Part shown: piece after piece, positions 1-7,663 of the stretch
Layout of the letters: each line of letters opens with the position of its first letter
Position numbering within the stretch: the stretch's first letter is position 1
Assembly (NCBI GenBank): GCA_039619475.1
Contig: CM077115.1
Coordinates: forward strand, 538,316,315-538,380,314
Direction of reading: 5' to 3'
Source of the DNA: Icerya purchasi
Lineage: Eukaryota > Arthropoda > Insecta > Hemiptera > Monophlebidae
Length of the DNA stretch: 64,000 bases
The notes under the pieces: generated by a model
The model's input: the letters and a program-made list of their open reading frames with translations, nothing else
What the model was told of the DNA's origin: nothing
Databases searched by the model: none
Translations under genes and position numbers: made by a program

Positions 1-770
1 CAATCGACTATCCTTTTTTTTTTACATCCGATACTGGAAAATTGGTTGCTGCTAAGCACCTCTAGAAAATTCTCTCCAAGTATGAGCTCTTAATATTAAT
101 AGGAAGGTCCTCCTCATCAAAGTTTTTCATTTTTACCTCAGTCCCATACGAAAAAATTCATATCTTACCGTTAATTAAACGTACAGTAAATCTCAACACA
201 CATTATTGTAGGAAATTGAACATTTTACAAAAGAGTTACACTTTTTTCACTAATTTAACCATTTAAAAGATATTAACGGTCAAAATTTGAAGGAAAATTT
301 TTTTTATTAATTTTATAACTTGCTAATTAGTGAAGCTCATAAAATGAACAATACATATTTTTGTAGGAAATTAACTGATCGACAAAAATGGTCTCTACAA
401 AAATATGTATTGCTCATTTTATGAGTTTTATTAATTAGTGAGTTATAAAATAAGGAAGAAAAAAAAATGTCCACCACTTTTCAAACTTTGACTTTTAATA
501 TCTTTTAAATGGTTAGGTTAGTGGAAAAAGTGTAAGAGATCTCTTTTGTAGAGCGTTCAACTTCCTACAAAAATATCTATTGAGATTTGCTGTACGTTTA
601 ATTAATGGCAAGATATGAATTTTTTCATACGGGATTAAGGAATAAATGGAAAACTGATGAGGAGGACTTTCCTATTAATATTAACAGTTCATATTTCAAG
701 ATAATTTTCTAGAGGTGCATAGCAACCAATTTTTCGGAATCGGAAGTAAAAAAAAAAAAATAGTCGATTG
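1..770. repeat. Foldback (long hairpin) element
   Basis: The first ~370 bases and the reverse complement of ~400-770 match along their whole length with scattered mismatches. Both outer ends read CAATCGACTAT and the centre of symmetry is near 385-395. The structure is therefore one long imperfect inverted repeat with almost no spacer, as in foldback elements or giant MITEs. I see no coding potential. Position 1 coincides with the outer end of the left arm, so its target duplication lies outside the window. Confidence 0.85.
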
Positions 771-845
771 TTTTGACGACGACCCCCCCCCCTCCTAGTG
801 CAAATACAGATGCACCTCCCTGAATGTAATCCTGGCGACGCCCAT

Positions 846-1563
846 GTCTATTATTCTCCCATTTACTTTTATTCCCTCATAATTCTCATTTACTGCTTTT
901 TTGAATACATATTCTGAATATAAATTAAACAATAGGGGTGAAAGAATGCATCCCCGTCGTACTCCTTTCTTGATAGCGAATGCATCTGACAACATTACAT
1001 TATCCATTCTAACTACAGATGTTTGATTCCAGTATAGCTCATTAATAATACGGGAATATCTTTGCCATCGACCTTAATGGATTTCAAAATTTCGATTATT
1101 TTGTTATGTTTTACCATATCAGATGTTTTACAATAGTCTGTAAAACAAGCATCACATCCACGTCCATGTCTCGGCATCTTTGTATAAGCATATTAATCGC
1201 GTACTGGGCTTCTCGTGTTCCAAAACCTTTTCTAAAACCAAATATATGCTCTTCACACGTTCGATAGATCCTTGGGTGAATAATTCTAAGAAACACTTTC
1301 AGAACATGTGACATTAGACTTATTGTTCTATATTCCTCACGTTGGTCCGCATTTGCCTTCTTTGGTAAGGGTATGAATATTGATCTCTTAACCAATCGCT
1401 AGAGATTATTCCTGTTCTATATATTTTTTTGAGCATTTCTGTTAGTACTTTCATATCGAATTCTTTTCTGCTATTACTTTTAAGGTTTCCGTATGTATTT
1501 GATCTGGGCCCGTTGCTTTGTCATTTCTCTGTTTTGTAATTGCATATCGACTACTTTGTCTTG
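846..1563 (-). pseudogene. LINE reverse transcriptase fragment, left of the Polinton
   Basis: Three leftward ORF pieces in different frames carry reverse-transcriptase blocks of an APE-type LINE. These are a KATGPDQI block (about 1490-1530), an IPLPKK..YRTISLMSH..FGFRKGFGTREA block (1111-1395) and a RRGCILSPLLFNLY block (about 880-990). The YADD catalytic block that should follow is missing, because the copy stops at ~846 where another repeat tip (GGCGACGCCCATG) abuts. The same family has a longer copy at 26464-29918. The Polinton interrupts this relic, and its upstream part resumes at 21083. Confidence 0.8.
1558..1563. repeat. 6-bp target-site duplication, left (GTCTTG)
   Basis: GTCTTG directly precedes the terminal AGTAGTATAAAA of the Polinton and recurs directly after the other terminus (21083-21088). 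Six base pairs is the duplication length known for Polinton integrases. Confidence 0.93.
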
Positions 1564-1577
1564 AGTAGTATAAAAAT

Positions 1578-1616
1578 GGGGGTTCTGGGCCAGTGGGTGA
1601 GGGGGGTGAGGGGGGA
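1578..1616 (+). promoter_or_regulatory. Terminal G-run cluster, potential G-quadruplex
   Basis: Five runs of three to six G separated by 3-5 bases lie 14-52 bp from the element end. The pattern fits a canonical intramolecular G-quadruplex motif and is mirrored at the other terminus. A second motif of this type, in C-rich orientation here, lies at ~1787-1809 (mirror 20836-20858). Function is inferred only. Confidence 0.4.
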
Positions 1617-1617
1617 A

Positions 1618-1631
1618 GTGTGACGTCACAC
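1618..1631. promoter_or_regulatory. Palindrome GTGTGACGTCACAC containing a CRE/ATF site (left)
   Basis: This is a perfect 14-bp palindrome centred on TGACGTCA, the full consensus for CREB/ATF bZIP proteins. It sits 54 bp inside the terminus and is duplicated at 21015-21028. It could act in replication-origin recognition or in transcription. Confidence 0.5.
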
Positions 1632-2162
1632 CCCAACTACCCCTATTCTGGTGCAAAGGTCACCCAACTACCCCTATTCTGGTGCAAAGGTCACCCAACT
1701 ACCCTTATTCTGGTGCAAAGGTCACCCAACTACCCTTATTTTTAAGTAAAATTAACCCAACTACCCTTTAAAATGCCAAAAAGTCACCCAACTACCCCTA
1801 TCCCAACCCAAAGGTCACCCAACTACCCCTATCTTTAAGTAGAATTTAACCCAAATACCTTTAAAAGCAGTGAAAACTAACCCAACTACCCTGCAAATGC
1901 CAACAAGCCACCCAGCTACCCCTATCCAAGCCCAAAGGTCACCCAACTGCCCCTATTTCCCACCCCCACCCCTATTCACCTGGAATAATTCAATGTCTAA
2001 GCCACCCTATACATCCCTAGACCCACCCCTCCTACCCAACCCATGCTATAACCCAACCACTCCCTTCCACCCCTTGTACTCATTAAGCTCCATCCTCTTC
2101 ACCCCATAGCCTGCTCGACTATAGCACAAAATGTGATAAATGTGATAGATACTAATAATACA

Positions 2163-2173
2163 CACACCATCAC

Positions 2174-2205
<32 letters not shown>

Positions 2206-2222
2206 ACACACACACCCACACT
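2163..2222. repeat. (CA)n microsatellite
   Basis: CA dinucleotide repeat with some interruptions (CATACA) between the left TIR and the first gene. It gives a meaningless Cys/Val frame on the other strand. Confidence 0.9.
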
Positions 2223-2291
2223 CACATACACATACACCAAAATTGACTAGACATTGGTACTATCTATTATCCTTTCCCTAGCAGCACACTC

Positions 2292-2840
2292 CTATACACG
2301 TTTCTCCTGCTTTTTGATTAATGCTTCCTCCAGTTGACTGAGTAGTTTGCTGGTGGATGAAGGTACATCTTTCTGCGCCTGCTCCAATGCATTAAGTCGA
2401 CCATTGATAGATTGCAGCCCAATTTTCAGCACATTTTCCAGCTCATTGAGTCGGACATTAGTATAGTCTGTCTGCAGCTGTAGGGAATGTTTGATGTCAC
2501 CAACATTGTCATCGTGCTGGCGTTTTGTAATTGTGTCTGTTGGCTCCATTGCATCCATAACATTTGTAAGACGTCGACCCATCATGTTCACAGAGCTATT
2601 CTCCAACATTAGGATAACATTAAGCATCTCGCGCATTCGTCTGCCAATAACCACTTCATCTTCATGCATCTCTGCCACTGTGGCTGCTGTACCTACATGC
2701 AGCAGCCGTTTTCCATGAAAATTTAAATTACCATCTGAATCATAGTCAAATGCTATCGGGCCTCTTGATGTTGATTTCACAAGGCTTGGGTATCCTCCAC
2801 CCTCGGCCAAGTACTTTCCACTTTTATGTAATGGCATCAT
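2292..2840 (-). CDS. Coiled-coil virion-associated protein candidate (Polinton)
   Basis: This 182-residue product is not a family I can name. It opens with a Gly-rich segment (AEGGGYPSL at 12-20) and a short probable beta region with an HGKRLLHVG motif at 42-50. Residues ~70-180 are a continuous helix-rich stretch with heptad-like Leu/Ile/Met spacing (LNELENVL, INGRLNALEQ) that predicts a coiled coil. The shape, a small head plus a long coiled coil, would suit an oligomeric fibre or minor virion protein; that is inference. The ATG follows the integrase stop by 13 bases, making this the last gene of the leftward cluster. Decayed relatives occur at 59996-62490, so the family is older than this insertion. 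Confidence 0.75.
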   Translation of the reverse strand: MMPLHKSGKYLAEGGGYPSLVKSTSRGPIAFDYDSDGNLNFHGKRLLHVGTAATVAEMHEDEVVIGRRMREMLNVILMLENSSVNMMGRRLTNVMDAMEPTDTITKRQHDDNVGDIKHSLQLQTDYTNVRLNELENVLKIGLQSINGRLNALEQAQKDVPSSTSKLLSQLEEALIKKQEKRV

Positions 2841-2853
2841 ACACAGAGACCTG

Positions 2854-3843
2854 TCAAATATTGGCTATTTTATCTTTGTCTACCCAAGAATTTTCTAAAG
2901 CAGGGAATCCTAGCCACTTGACAAGGGCATTACGTCCTTTATGTTGAATAACACGTTCTACGAGATAGACGTCTGGATATGAGGTCTTCTGTAGTTCTTC
3001 TTCATAAAATGCTCCCACAATTGGGTTTCCACTATGATCGTTTAACATATATGTTATCGGCTGGGTATTACGTACACTATTTATAGTAAATAGCTCACTA
3101 GTCCAGTTGGCAGTATAGCCCTTTTGTAGGAGGGTTTTTACTTTACTGATGCGGACAATATCCCCAACCTTAAATCTTGGGCATTTAGTAGATGGTGGAT
3201 TAGCCTTGACACATGATTTGGCCAAATTCTGTGCAACTTCCTTTTCCACACTAGACATTACATCTGCAGGTGCAAACCCAATAGTCCTATGTACTTTCAT
3301 GTTATATTGTTGTGTAAGTTCTGGCAAAATCTGTAGCCAGCACTTACTGCGGGTAGTGGTAAACTTTTTCCACATCCAACCCTTTAATGTGCGATTAAAT
3401 CGCTCCACAATGGACGCTTTGAGTGGTGTATGAGTGCTATACAAATTAATATTATAGCGATGCAGCACCTCCCGCACTTGAGGATTATAAAATTCAGTAC
3501 CTTGATCAGTCTGTAGATGACGTGGTGCAGTCACCCTTGGCATGGATAAAATCCCTTGCAAAGCAGCTGCCACAATACTTCCACTTTTTGTCTTCAATGG
3601 TATGGTCCATGCGTATTTACTGAATGCATTTATCACAGCTAGAATAAATTTATGGCCACTGTTAAAACGAGCATACTGTCTCATATCAATAAGATCAGCC
3701 TGCCAGAGGTCATTCAGGCCCAGCACTTGGACACATCGTGTTTGATACCGCTTTCTCACTGATCTATGTAGTTTGTTGACTATATCACGCTGAAAGTCTC
3801 CTGTACAGGTAGAGTTGGGTATTGCATGTATAGTGCGAGGCAT
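2854..3843 (-). CDS. INT: Retroviral-type integrase with C-terminal chromodomain
   Basis: This rve-superfamily DDE integrase would insert the element and make the 6-bp duplication seen at its ends. Numbered from the ATG at 3843 (329 aa), the triad is D50 in WQADLIDM, D113 in QTDQGTEF and E147 in ASIVERFNR, with 33 residues between the last two. An SH3-like C-terminal region (FKVGDIVRI at ~225-233) is followed by a chromodomain at ~291-329 (YLVERVI..LVKWLGF..SWV). No N-terminal HHCC zinc site is visible. The open frame extends upstream to a GTG at 3870, but the ATG one base after the stop of the preceding gene (TAGaATG) is the better start. Chromodomains in this position probably steer target choice. 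Confidence 0.95.
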   Translation of the reverse strand: MPRTIHAIPNSTCTGDFQRDIVNKLHRSVRKRYQTRCVQVLGLNDLWQADLIDMRQYARFNSGHKFILAVINAFSKYAWTIPLKTKSGSIVAAALQGILSMPRVTAPRHLQTDQGTEFYNPQVREVLHRYNINLYSTHTPLKASIVERFNRTLKGWMWKKFTTTRSKCWLQILPELTQQYNMKVHRTIGFAPADVMSSVEKEVAQNLAKSCVKANPPSTKCPRFKVGDIVRISKVKTLLQKGYTANWTSELFTINSVRNTQPITYMLNDHSGNPIVGAFYEEELQKTSYPDVYLVERVIQHKGRNALVKWLGFPALENSWVDKDKIANI

Positions 3844-3844
3844 T

Positions 3845-4690
3845 CTAATACATTGGATAAATGTAGCCACCCTCTGTTAATTCTTCTTCAATGGATGATA
3901 TTTCGTTATCAACACCAGTGTTTCCACTATTCCTACTAGCATGCAACAATTGTAATCGCCGCACTAGCTCATTAATGTCATCCCAATACTCTAATCGCGG
4001 TGCTGTTAATGTAATTCGACTAATGCCACGCCCTTTTTTAGTAGCGCTTCTAGTCCGCTCACTGATGGAGGTGCTTTGCTGCGGACTATCACTGCCAAAT
4101 AACGGTTTTACTATTTTGTGATACTTGGGGTATTTGGTTCCTTTTAGACTACTATCACTTCGCTGATGCGCATGTGTAAACTCCAATAGTTCTTTATATA
4201 GCTGTAGATCATCCTGTGTGAGCCTTTTCATATCAATGTTCTTTTCAGTGAGTAAATGGTGAAGGCCCTCTGTAAGTGGAACTTCTTTCACTACATCATC
4301 TAGCTGAACAATTAATGTCTTACCATCTATATACAGGGGTGCACCACCGAGTGTGACTATACCACTAGATGTATCAACCTGCACTCCATATATGGGGTCA
4401 GAAGAGGAGCGAAAATATAATCGCTCAACATCAGGCGACATAGTTGGAGTCATAGGTTCCATCTTTATACTAGCTGTCTGCTGCCGTTTATCCTGCTGCT
4501 GTGGATGCTTGTGCTGCTGCATAGTAGCTTGAATATTTGTTAATGGTTTAGTCACTGGCTCCAGCAGTAAACTGGATGTCTGACTAAATACCTCATGATC
4601 ATTCTTCAACTGTTGATACTTATTTGAAATATCCGATCGCAATCTATCCAGTTCAGTCTTGAGACGTATTTCACGGTTAATTCGCTCCAT
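3845..4690 (-). CDS. DUF8207-like Polinton protein
   Basis: This 281-residue protein starts with a charged helical segment (1-35), then a Gln-rich low-complexity region (about 57-72). A core at ~95-200 has the pattern YGVQVD..IVTLGGAPLYIDGKTLIV, then an LTEGLHHLL block, an LYKELLEFTHAHQR block and GTKYPKYHKIVKPLF. I associate this core with the DUF8207 family common in arthropod Polinton copies. That assignment is from memory of the pattern and its function is unknown. It lies between the ATPase (6-base gap) and the integrase (1-base gap) in the same orientation. A Ser/Arg-rich linker (~205-225) and an acidic C-terminus complete it. Confidence 0.75.
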   Translation of the reverse strand: MERINREIRLKTELDRLRSDISNKYQQLKNDHEVFSQTSSLLLEPVTKPLTNIQATMQQHKHPQQQDKRQQTASIKMEPMTPTMSPDVERLYFRSSSDPIYGVQVDTSSGIVTLGGAPLYIDGKTLIVQLDDVVKEVPLTEGLHHLLTEKNIDMKRLTQDDLQLYKELLEFTHAHQRSDSSLKGTKYPKYHKIVKPLFGSDSPQQSTSISERTRSATKKGRGISRITLTAPRLEYWDDINELVRRLQLLHASRNSGNTGVDNEISSIEEELTEGGYIYPMY

Positions 4691-4696
4691 TTTAAC

Positions 4697-5407
4697 TTAA
4701 TCTGGAACTATGAAATCATGAAAGCCCTGCCGGAAACGTCCGCTATTTATATGTTTTTCCTTATCTAGCACAAAGAACCCATATTGATCTTTCCAACATA
4801 GACGACACATATCTTGAAATGTCCTTGGTGAACATACACCATTCACATGCTCCTGGTAAACATGCTGTGTATTGAGGTCGTCCTGAGCAAACAGGAGAAT
4901 AACATTCGCATTATCCCTGATTAAGTGCTTTGGAATTTTCACATATGTCTGGCACAGATAGAAGCAGTCTATATTTTTATGACGACCCATGGAAAAGTAG
5001 CGTTTAATTATTGACTGATCACCATCCAGAGCCACATCATCAAATATCAGCACTGAGTAGGGTTTAATATCATCTGGTAGTGGAACATCCTTCTCTTCAC
5101 TAAATGTAAAGTATCCAATTTCAGGCACACCTCGGTATATATTTTCCAAAAGAGCATATTTTGGTTGATACAGAGACTTGCTGTACACATAGACATTCTC
5201 ATATCGTAGTCCATTTGGATGTGTTAATAAGCTAAATATTGAATTTGTCTTTCCACACCCGCTAGGCCCGACCAGCAGGCAACGTATATTATTTGGTAGC
5301 AGAGGACTATGCTTAAACACTTTCGCCTCTCCAGCAGCCCCATCATTTTCCATAATTGCAAGAGCGTTATCTACTGGTAATGCAATTGATTGTGGCACAA
5401 CCTTCAT
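4697..5407 (-). CDS. ATP: FtsK/HerA-type genome-packaging ATPase (A32-like)
   Basis: The 236-residue P-loop ATPase is expected to pump element DNA into a capsid. The Walker A motif GPSGCGKT is at 47-54 and the Walker B motif VLIFDD at 119-124. A YLCQTY motif at 150-155 fits the conserved glutamine/arginine sensor region of poxvirus A32-type packaging enzymes. Length and motif spacing match the Polinton family. The ATG sits 76 bases from the start of the divergent phospholipase gene, with palindromic TATATATA boxes between them. It is the first gene of a leftward cluster of four with gaps of only 6, 1 and 13 bases. Confidence 0.95.
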   Translation of the reverse strand: MKVVPQSIALPVDNALAIMENDGAAGEAKVFKHSPLLPNNIRCLLVGPSGCGKTNSIFSLLTHPNGLRYENVYVYSKSLYQPKYALLENIYRGVPEIGYFTFSEEKDVPLPDDIKPYSVLIFDDVALDGDQSIIKRYFSMGRHKNIDCFYLCQTYVKIPKHLIRDNANVILLFAQDDLNTQHVYQEHVNGVCSPRTFQDMCRLCWKDQYGFFVLDKEKHINSGRFRQGFHDFIVPD

Positions 5408-5483
5408 TTTGTATATATACTCACTATTTATTGGTAGAGGACTTCATAAAGTATATATAGAAACTTATAGTTGAAAAAACACT
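5408..5483. promoter_or_regulatory. Divergent promoter with two TATATATA boxes
   Basis: TATATATA occurs at 5412-5419 and 5452-5459. Because the motif is palindromic it can work on either strand. The distal box fits each gene better: the box at 5412 is 72 bases before the rightward ATG (5484), and the box at 5459 is 52 bases before the leftward ATG (5407). The two core promoters would then cross each other. Confidence 0.6.
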
Positions 5484-6344
5484 ATGAAGCGAAAACAAGA
5501 TACTACTGCAAATAAGACTCACGGAGGAGTTATAGGAACACTTATTAATCAAACCATAGATAAGTTACCATTCGAACTACATTTACCTGGTGGATACCAG
5601 TATTGCGGCCCTGGCACAAGATTAAAAGAGCGATTAGCCCGAGGAGACCATGGAATAAACCCCCTAGACAAGGCCTGTAGGGAACACGATATTGCATATT
5701 GTATATATAAGGACAATCATCGACGTGCAGAGGCAGATAAAGTACTGGAAGATAAAGCGTGGAAACGTGTAACAGCCAGAAAAAGCAGTCTAGGTGAGAA
5801 AATTGGAAGTTGGATTGTCACAAACATGATGAAAATAAAGAGAAAACTTGGAAGTGGATGCTGTATGAGTAAAGGTGCGGGAGTAAAAAGTACCCATACT
5901 AGGCGTAGGAAGAAGACCTCAACAACTAAGAAGCTATTATTCCGTGATGTATTAGCCACAGCCCGAAAAGCAGCGCGCAAGGAGAAAACACTACATGGCA
6001 GAACTGCTAGAGCATTAGGAGCTGTGAAGAAATTACATCGCACTCACGGTACCATCATATCAGACACAACTACTCCCAGAGTAATACCAATTAATAAGAC
6101 TGGCGGTGCATTACCATTAGTCCCTATATTAGCAGCTCTTGGAGGTATATCAGCCACTATTTCCACTATATCGAAAGCCGTCAAGGATGTTAATGAGGCC
6201 AGAAAAAGTTTTAAAACAGGCAATGGTGCTACAATAGATAAACACATTGGTGTAGGAGCATTCCTGCGGCCATACAGAAGTGGGTTAGGAATATATGTAA
6301 ATCCACGGAGCCGCTCATCCAGGAAAAAGTTTTTTCGTCGCTAA
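5484..6344 (+). CDS. Phospholipase A2-domain minor virion protein
   Basis: This 286-residue protein has a parvovirus VP1-type phospholipase A2 module at ~30-80. YCGPGT (40-45) is the calcium-loop motif and the REHDIAY segment holds the catalytic His68-Asp69 pair; DKACREHD is typical of the family. In parvoviruses such domains breach endosomal membranes, and similar genes are reported in adintoviruses. A basic region follows (RRRKK around 140-144, a possible nuclear signal), then a Gly/hydrophobic stretch (GGALPLVPILAALGGI, 207-222) that could be membrane-active, and an Arg/Lys tail. The LPGGY at 35-38 resembles an adenain cleavage site, which is inference. The protease frame continues past its stop in the +1 frame. 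Confidence 0.88.
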   Translation: MKRKQDTTANKTHGGVIGTLINQTIDKLPFELHLPGGYQYCGPGTRLKERLARGDHGINPLDKACREHDIAYCIYKDNHRRAEADKVLEDKAWKRVTARKSSLGEKIGSWIVTNMMKIKRKLGSGCCMSKGAGVKSTHTRRRKKTSTTKKLLFRDVLATARKAARKEKTLHGRTARALGAVKKLHRTHGTIISDTTTPRVIPINKTGGALPLVPILAALGGISATISTISKAVKDVNEARKSFKTGNGATIDKHIGVGAFLRPYRSGLGIYVNPRSRSSRKKFFRR

Positions 6345-6732
6345 CCAGGTACCCAAGAATCGACCACTAAGTAATGTGGACATTGAAAAATATGCCCGAC
6401 GTTTATGTGTGCCCTATTTTCGAGGAGTGTTTGACAGAGATAGTTTGCCAAACAAGCCAAGATATAATGAGTCCGCTGTTGTCAATTTAGACTCTATATG
6501 TGGTCGGGGAACGCACTGGACAGCATACACAAAGCGGAGGAACCTGGTTGAGTATTTCGACAGTTTCGGTAATATTCCACCACCATACGAGCTGATTGAC
6601 TACTTTCAGCGCCATCAGCAAGATGTGTGTATTCGATATAATAGAAAAGCCTATCAGACATATAATACTGTCAACTGTGGAGAACTATGCCTAAGATTTT
6701 TATCCAAGACATTACCAGAAGGATCAGACTAG
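6301..6732 (+). CDS. PRO: Adenain-like cysteine protease (virion maturation), no in-frame ATG
   Basis: The catalytic core is clear. Numbered from a GTG at 6376 (118 aa), H47 lies in GTHWTA, D62 in YFDSFG, Q94 in AYQTYN and C101 in NCGELC, the order and spacing of the adenovirus protease. It should cleave capsid and core precursors. The open frame runs back to 6301 without any ATG. The stretch just before the GTG (PKNRPLSNVDIEKYA) looks like genuine protein continuous with the family N-terminus. Translation may therefore begin at a non-AUG codon, come from a +1 frameshift out of the phospholipase gene (stop at 6342, overlap 6301-6344), or use a spliced leader; CTAACCAG at 6341-6348 could be a 3' splice site. 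The start given is the open-frame limit, not a proven initiation site. Confidence 0.88.
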   Translation: MHGAAHPGKSFFVANQVPKNRPLSNVDIEKYARRLCVPYFRGVFDRDSLPNKPRYNESAVVNLDSICGRGTHWTAYTKRRNLVEYFDSFGNIPPPYELIDYFQRHQQDVCIRYNRKAYQTYNTVNCGELCLRFLSKTLPEGSD

Positions 6733-6736
6733 AAAT

Positions 6737-6746
6737 TATATAAATA
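6737..6746 (+). promoter_or_regulatory. TATA box (TATATAAATA) of the penton-like gene
   Basis: TATATAAATA lies 34 bases before the ATG at 6781 and just after the protease stop, so transcription would start very near the start codon. Confidence 0.6.
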
Positions 6747-6780
6747 CAGAGCTTAGCTAGAAGTTATACAATCAAGAAAC

Positions 6781-7488
6781 ATGTCATATCTATTTCAGGT
6801 TAGTGGCAAGTCATCTAAGCTAAGTACCACAATATTTCCCCCACTATCATTGGATGAACGGCAGACATGGAATATCGGATTAGTGTCCTTCACTAGTTAC
6901 AACTCTATACATAATGTGACCTCTTCATGCAATGTATTATACTACTATGAAGCTGGGGTGCTAAAGTCCTTTACCCTACCAGAAGGATGTTATGAAATTG
7001 AAGATATTCAACAATACCTACAAGAGAAGTTAAATAGGAGTTTCCTGATACATGTGGATGAACGAACATTAAAATGCGTGATCAAGAGTGTATACACAAT
7101 AGTCTTTGATCCAGAGCATAAAAATAATATTGGTGGTCTCCTAGGATATGGAAAAAGTGAGCGGTACATGCTGGAACCATACAAACAGAACTTCAGTCCA
7201 TATACTGTTCAAATATCAGCTGTCAATGTAATTAATGTAGTGTGTAATATAGCAACTGGAGGCTATATAAATGGAAGTCCTACACATATCATCTACTCAT
7301 TCCCCCTCAACGTTCCACCAGGCTATAAGATTGTGGAATACCCAAAAAGTATAATCTACCTACCAGTCCTTACACACAATATATCAGAATTGAGTATATA
7401 TATAACTGATCAGAATGGAAATGCTATTGAGTTCGAAAACGAAGAAATTGTAGTAAATCTACATGTGACTGGATCGGTCAGTACATAG
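6781..7488 (+). CDS. mCP: Penton-base-like minor capsid protein (single jelly roll)
   Basis: This 235-residue protein has the pattern of the Polinton minor capsid protein, which fills the icosahedral vertices. The N-terminal beta-rich region includes RQTWNIGLVSFTSYNSI. A PEGCYEIEDIQQYL block lies at ~66-79, GGLLGYG at ~118-124, then INVVCNIATGGYING, a PPGYKIVEYPKSIIYLPV block at ~180-197 and a C-terminal ITDQNGNAIEF..EEIVVNLHV strand pair. Length is normal for the family. It has its own TATA box and is followed within 8 bases by a small ORF and then the major capsid gene. Confidence 0.9.
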   Translation: MSYLFQVSGKSSKLSTTIFPPLSLDERQTWNIGLVSFTSYNSIHNVTSSCNVLYYYEAGVLKSFTLPEGCYEIEDIQQYLQEKLNRSFLIHVDERTLKCVIKSVYTIVFDPEHKNNIGGLLGYGKSERYMLEPYKQNFSPYTVQISAVNVINVVCNIATGGYINGSPTHIIYSFPLNVPPGYKIVEYPKSIIYLPVLTHNISELSIYITDQNGNAIEFENEEIVVNLHVTGSVST

Positions 7489-7495
7489 TGGACAA

Positions 7496-7663
7496 ATGCC
7501 GTTAGTATACAATAGTCATAAGGCATACTACAACAAAAATAGTATATATAAAGGGGTGAGGACTGTGGAAAACCATAATGAGCAGAGTAAACGCAAGTTG
7601 ACTGAAGAAAGTAAACATATACTACAATCACTTGGCTACAGAGTGAAATGGAGCAGGCGCTAA
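7496..7663 (+). CDS. Small basic protein overlapping the capsid gene start
   Basis: A 55-codon ORF with a good ATG starts 8 bases after the penton stop and overlaps the major capsid ATG (7648) by 16 bases in another frame. The product is basic, with an ordered C-terminal half (KRKLTEES, ILQSLGYRVKW). That half resembles short Lys-rich, SLG-containing proteins I associate loosely with Polinton capsid loci; I cannot name a family. The capsid gene's TATA box (7543-7552) lies inside this ORF, so it would have to be read from the upstream penton transcript. Confidence 0.5.
   Translation: MPLVYNSHKAYYNKNSIYKGVRTVENHNEQSKRKLTEESKHILQSLGYRVKWSRR
7543..7552 (+). promoter_or_regulatory. TATA box (TATATATAAA) of the major capsid gene
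   Basis: The box lies 105 bases before the capsid ATG. The predicted leader contains a short upstream ORF of 7 codons (7578-7601), which could dampen capsid translation. Confidence 0.6.

Larger units (their letters stand above)
1564..2007. repeat. Polinton left terminal inverted repeat
   Basis: The repeat matches the reverse complement of 20638-21082 almost base for base (one C more in the right copy) and diverges after ~2007. Inside are a G-rich outer 50 bp and then tandem units of ~31 bp built on GGTCACCCAACTACCCC, followed by looser variants with the same CCCAACTACCC core. An apparent proline-rich frame here is only this C-rich repeat. Confidence 0.95.

Noticed and set aside
1870..2109. 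Proline/threonine-rich open frame at the left TIR, repeated at the right TIR
   Set aside because: It is the C-rich TIR repeat read through; no start context and no conservation beyond the repeat.
2046..2240. Leftward frame with alternating Cys-Val
   Set aside because: Pure translation of the (CA)n microsatellite.
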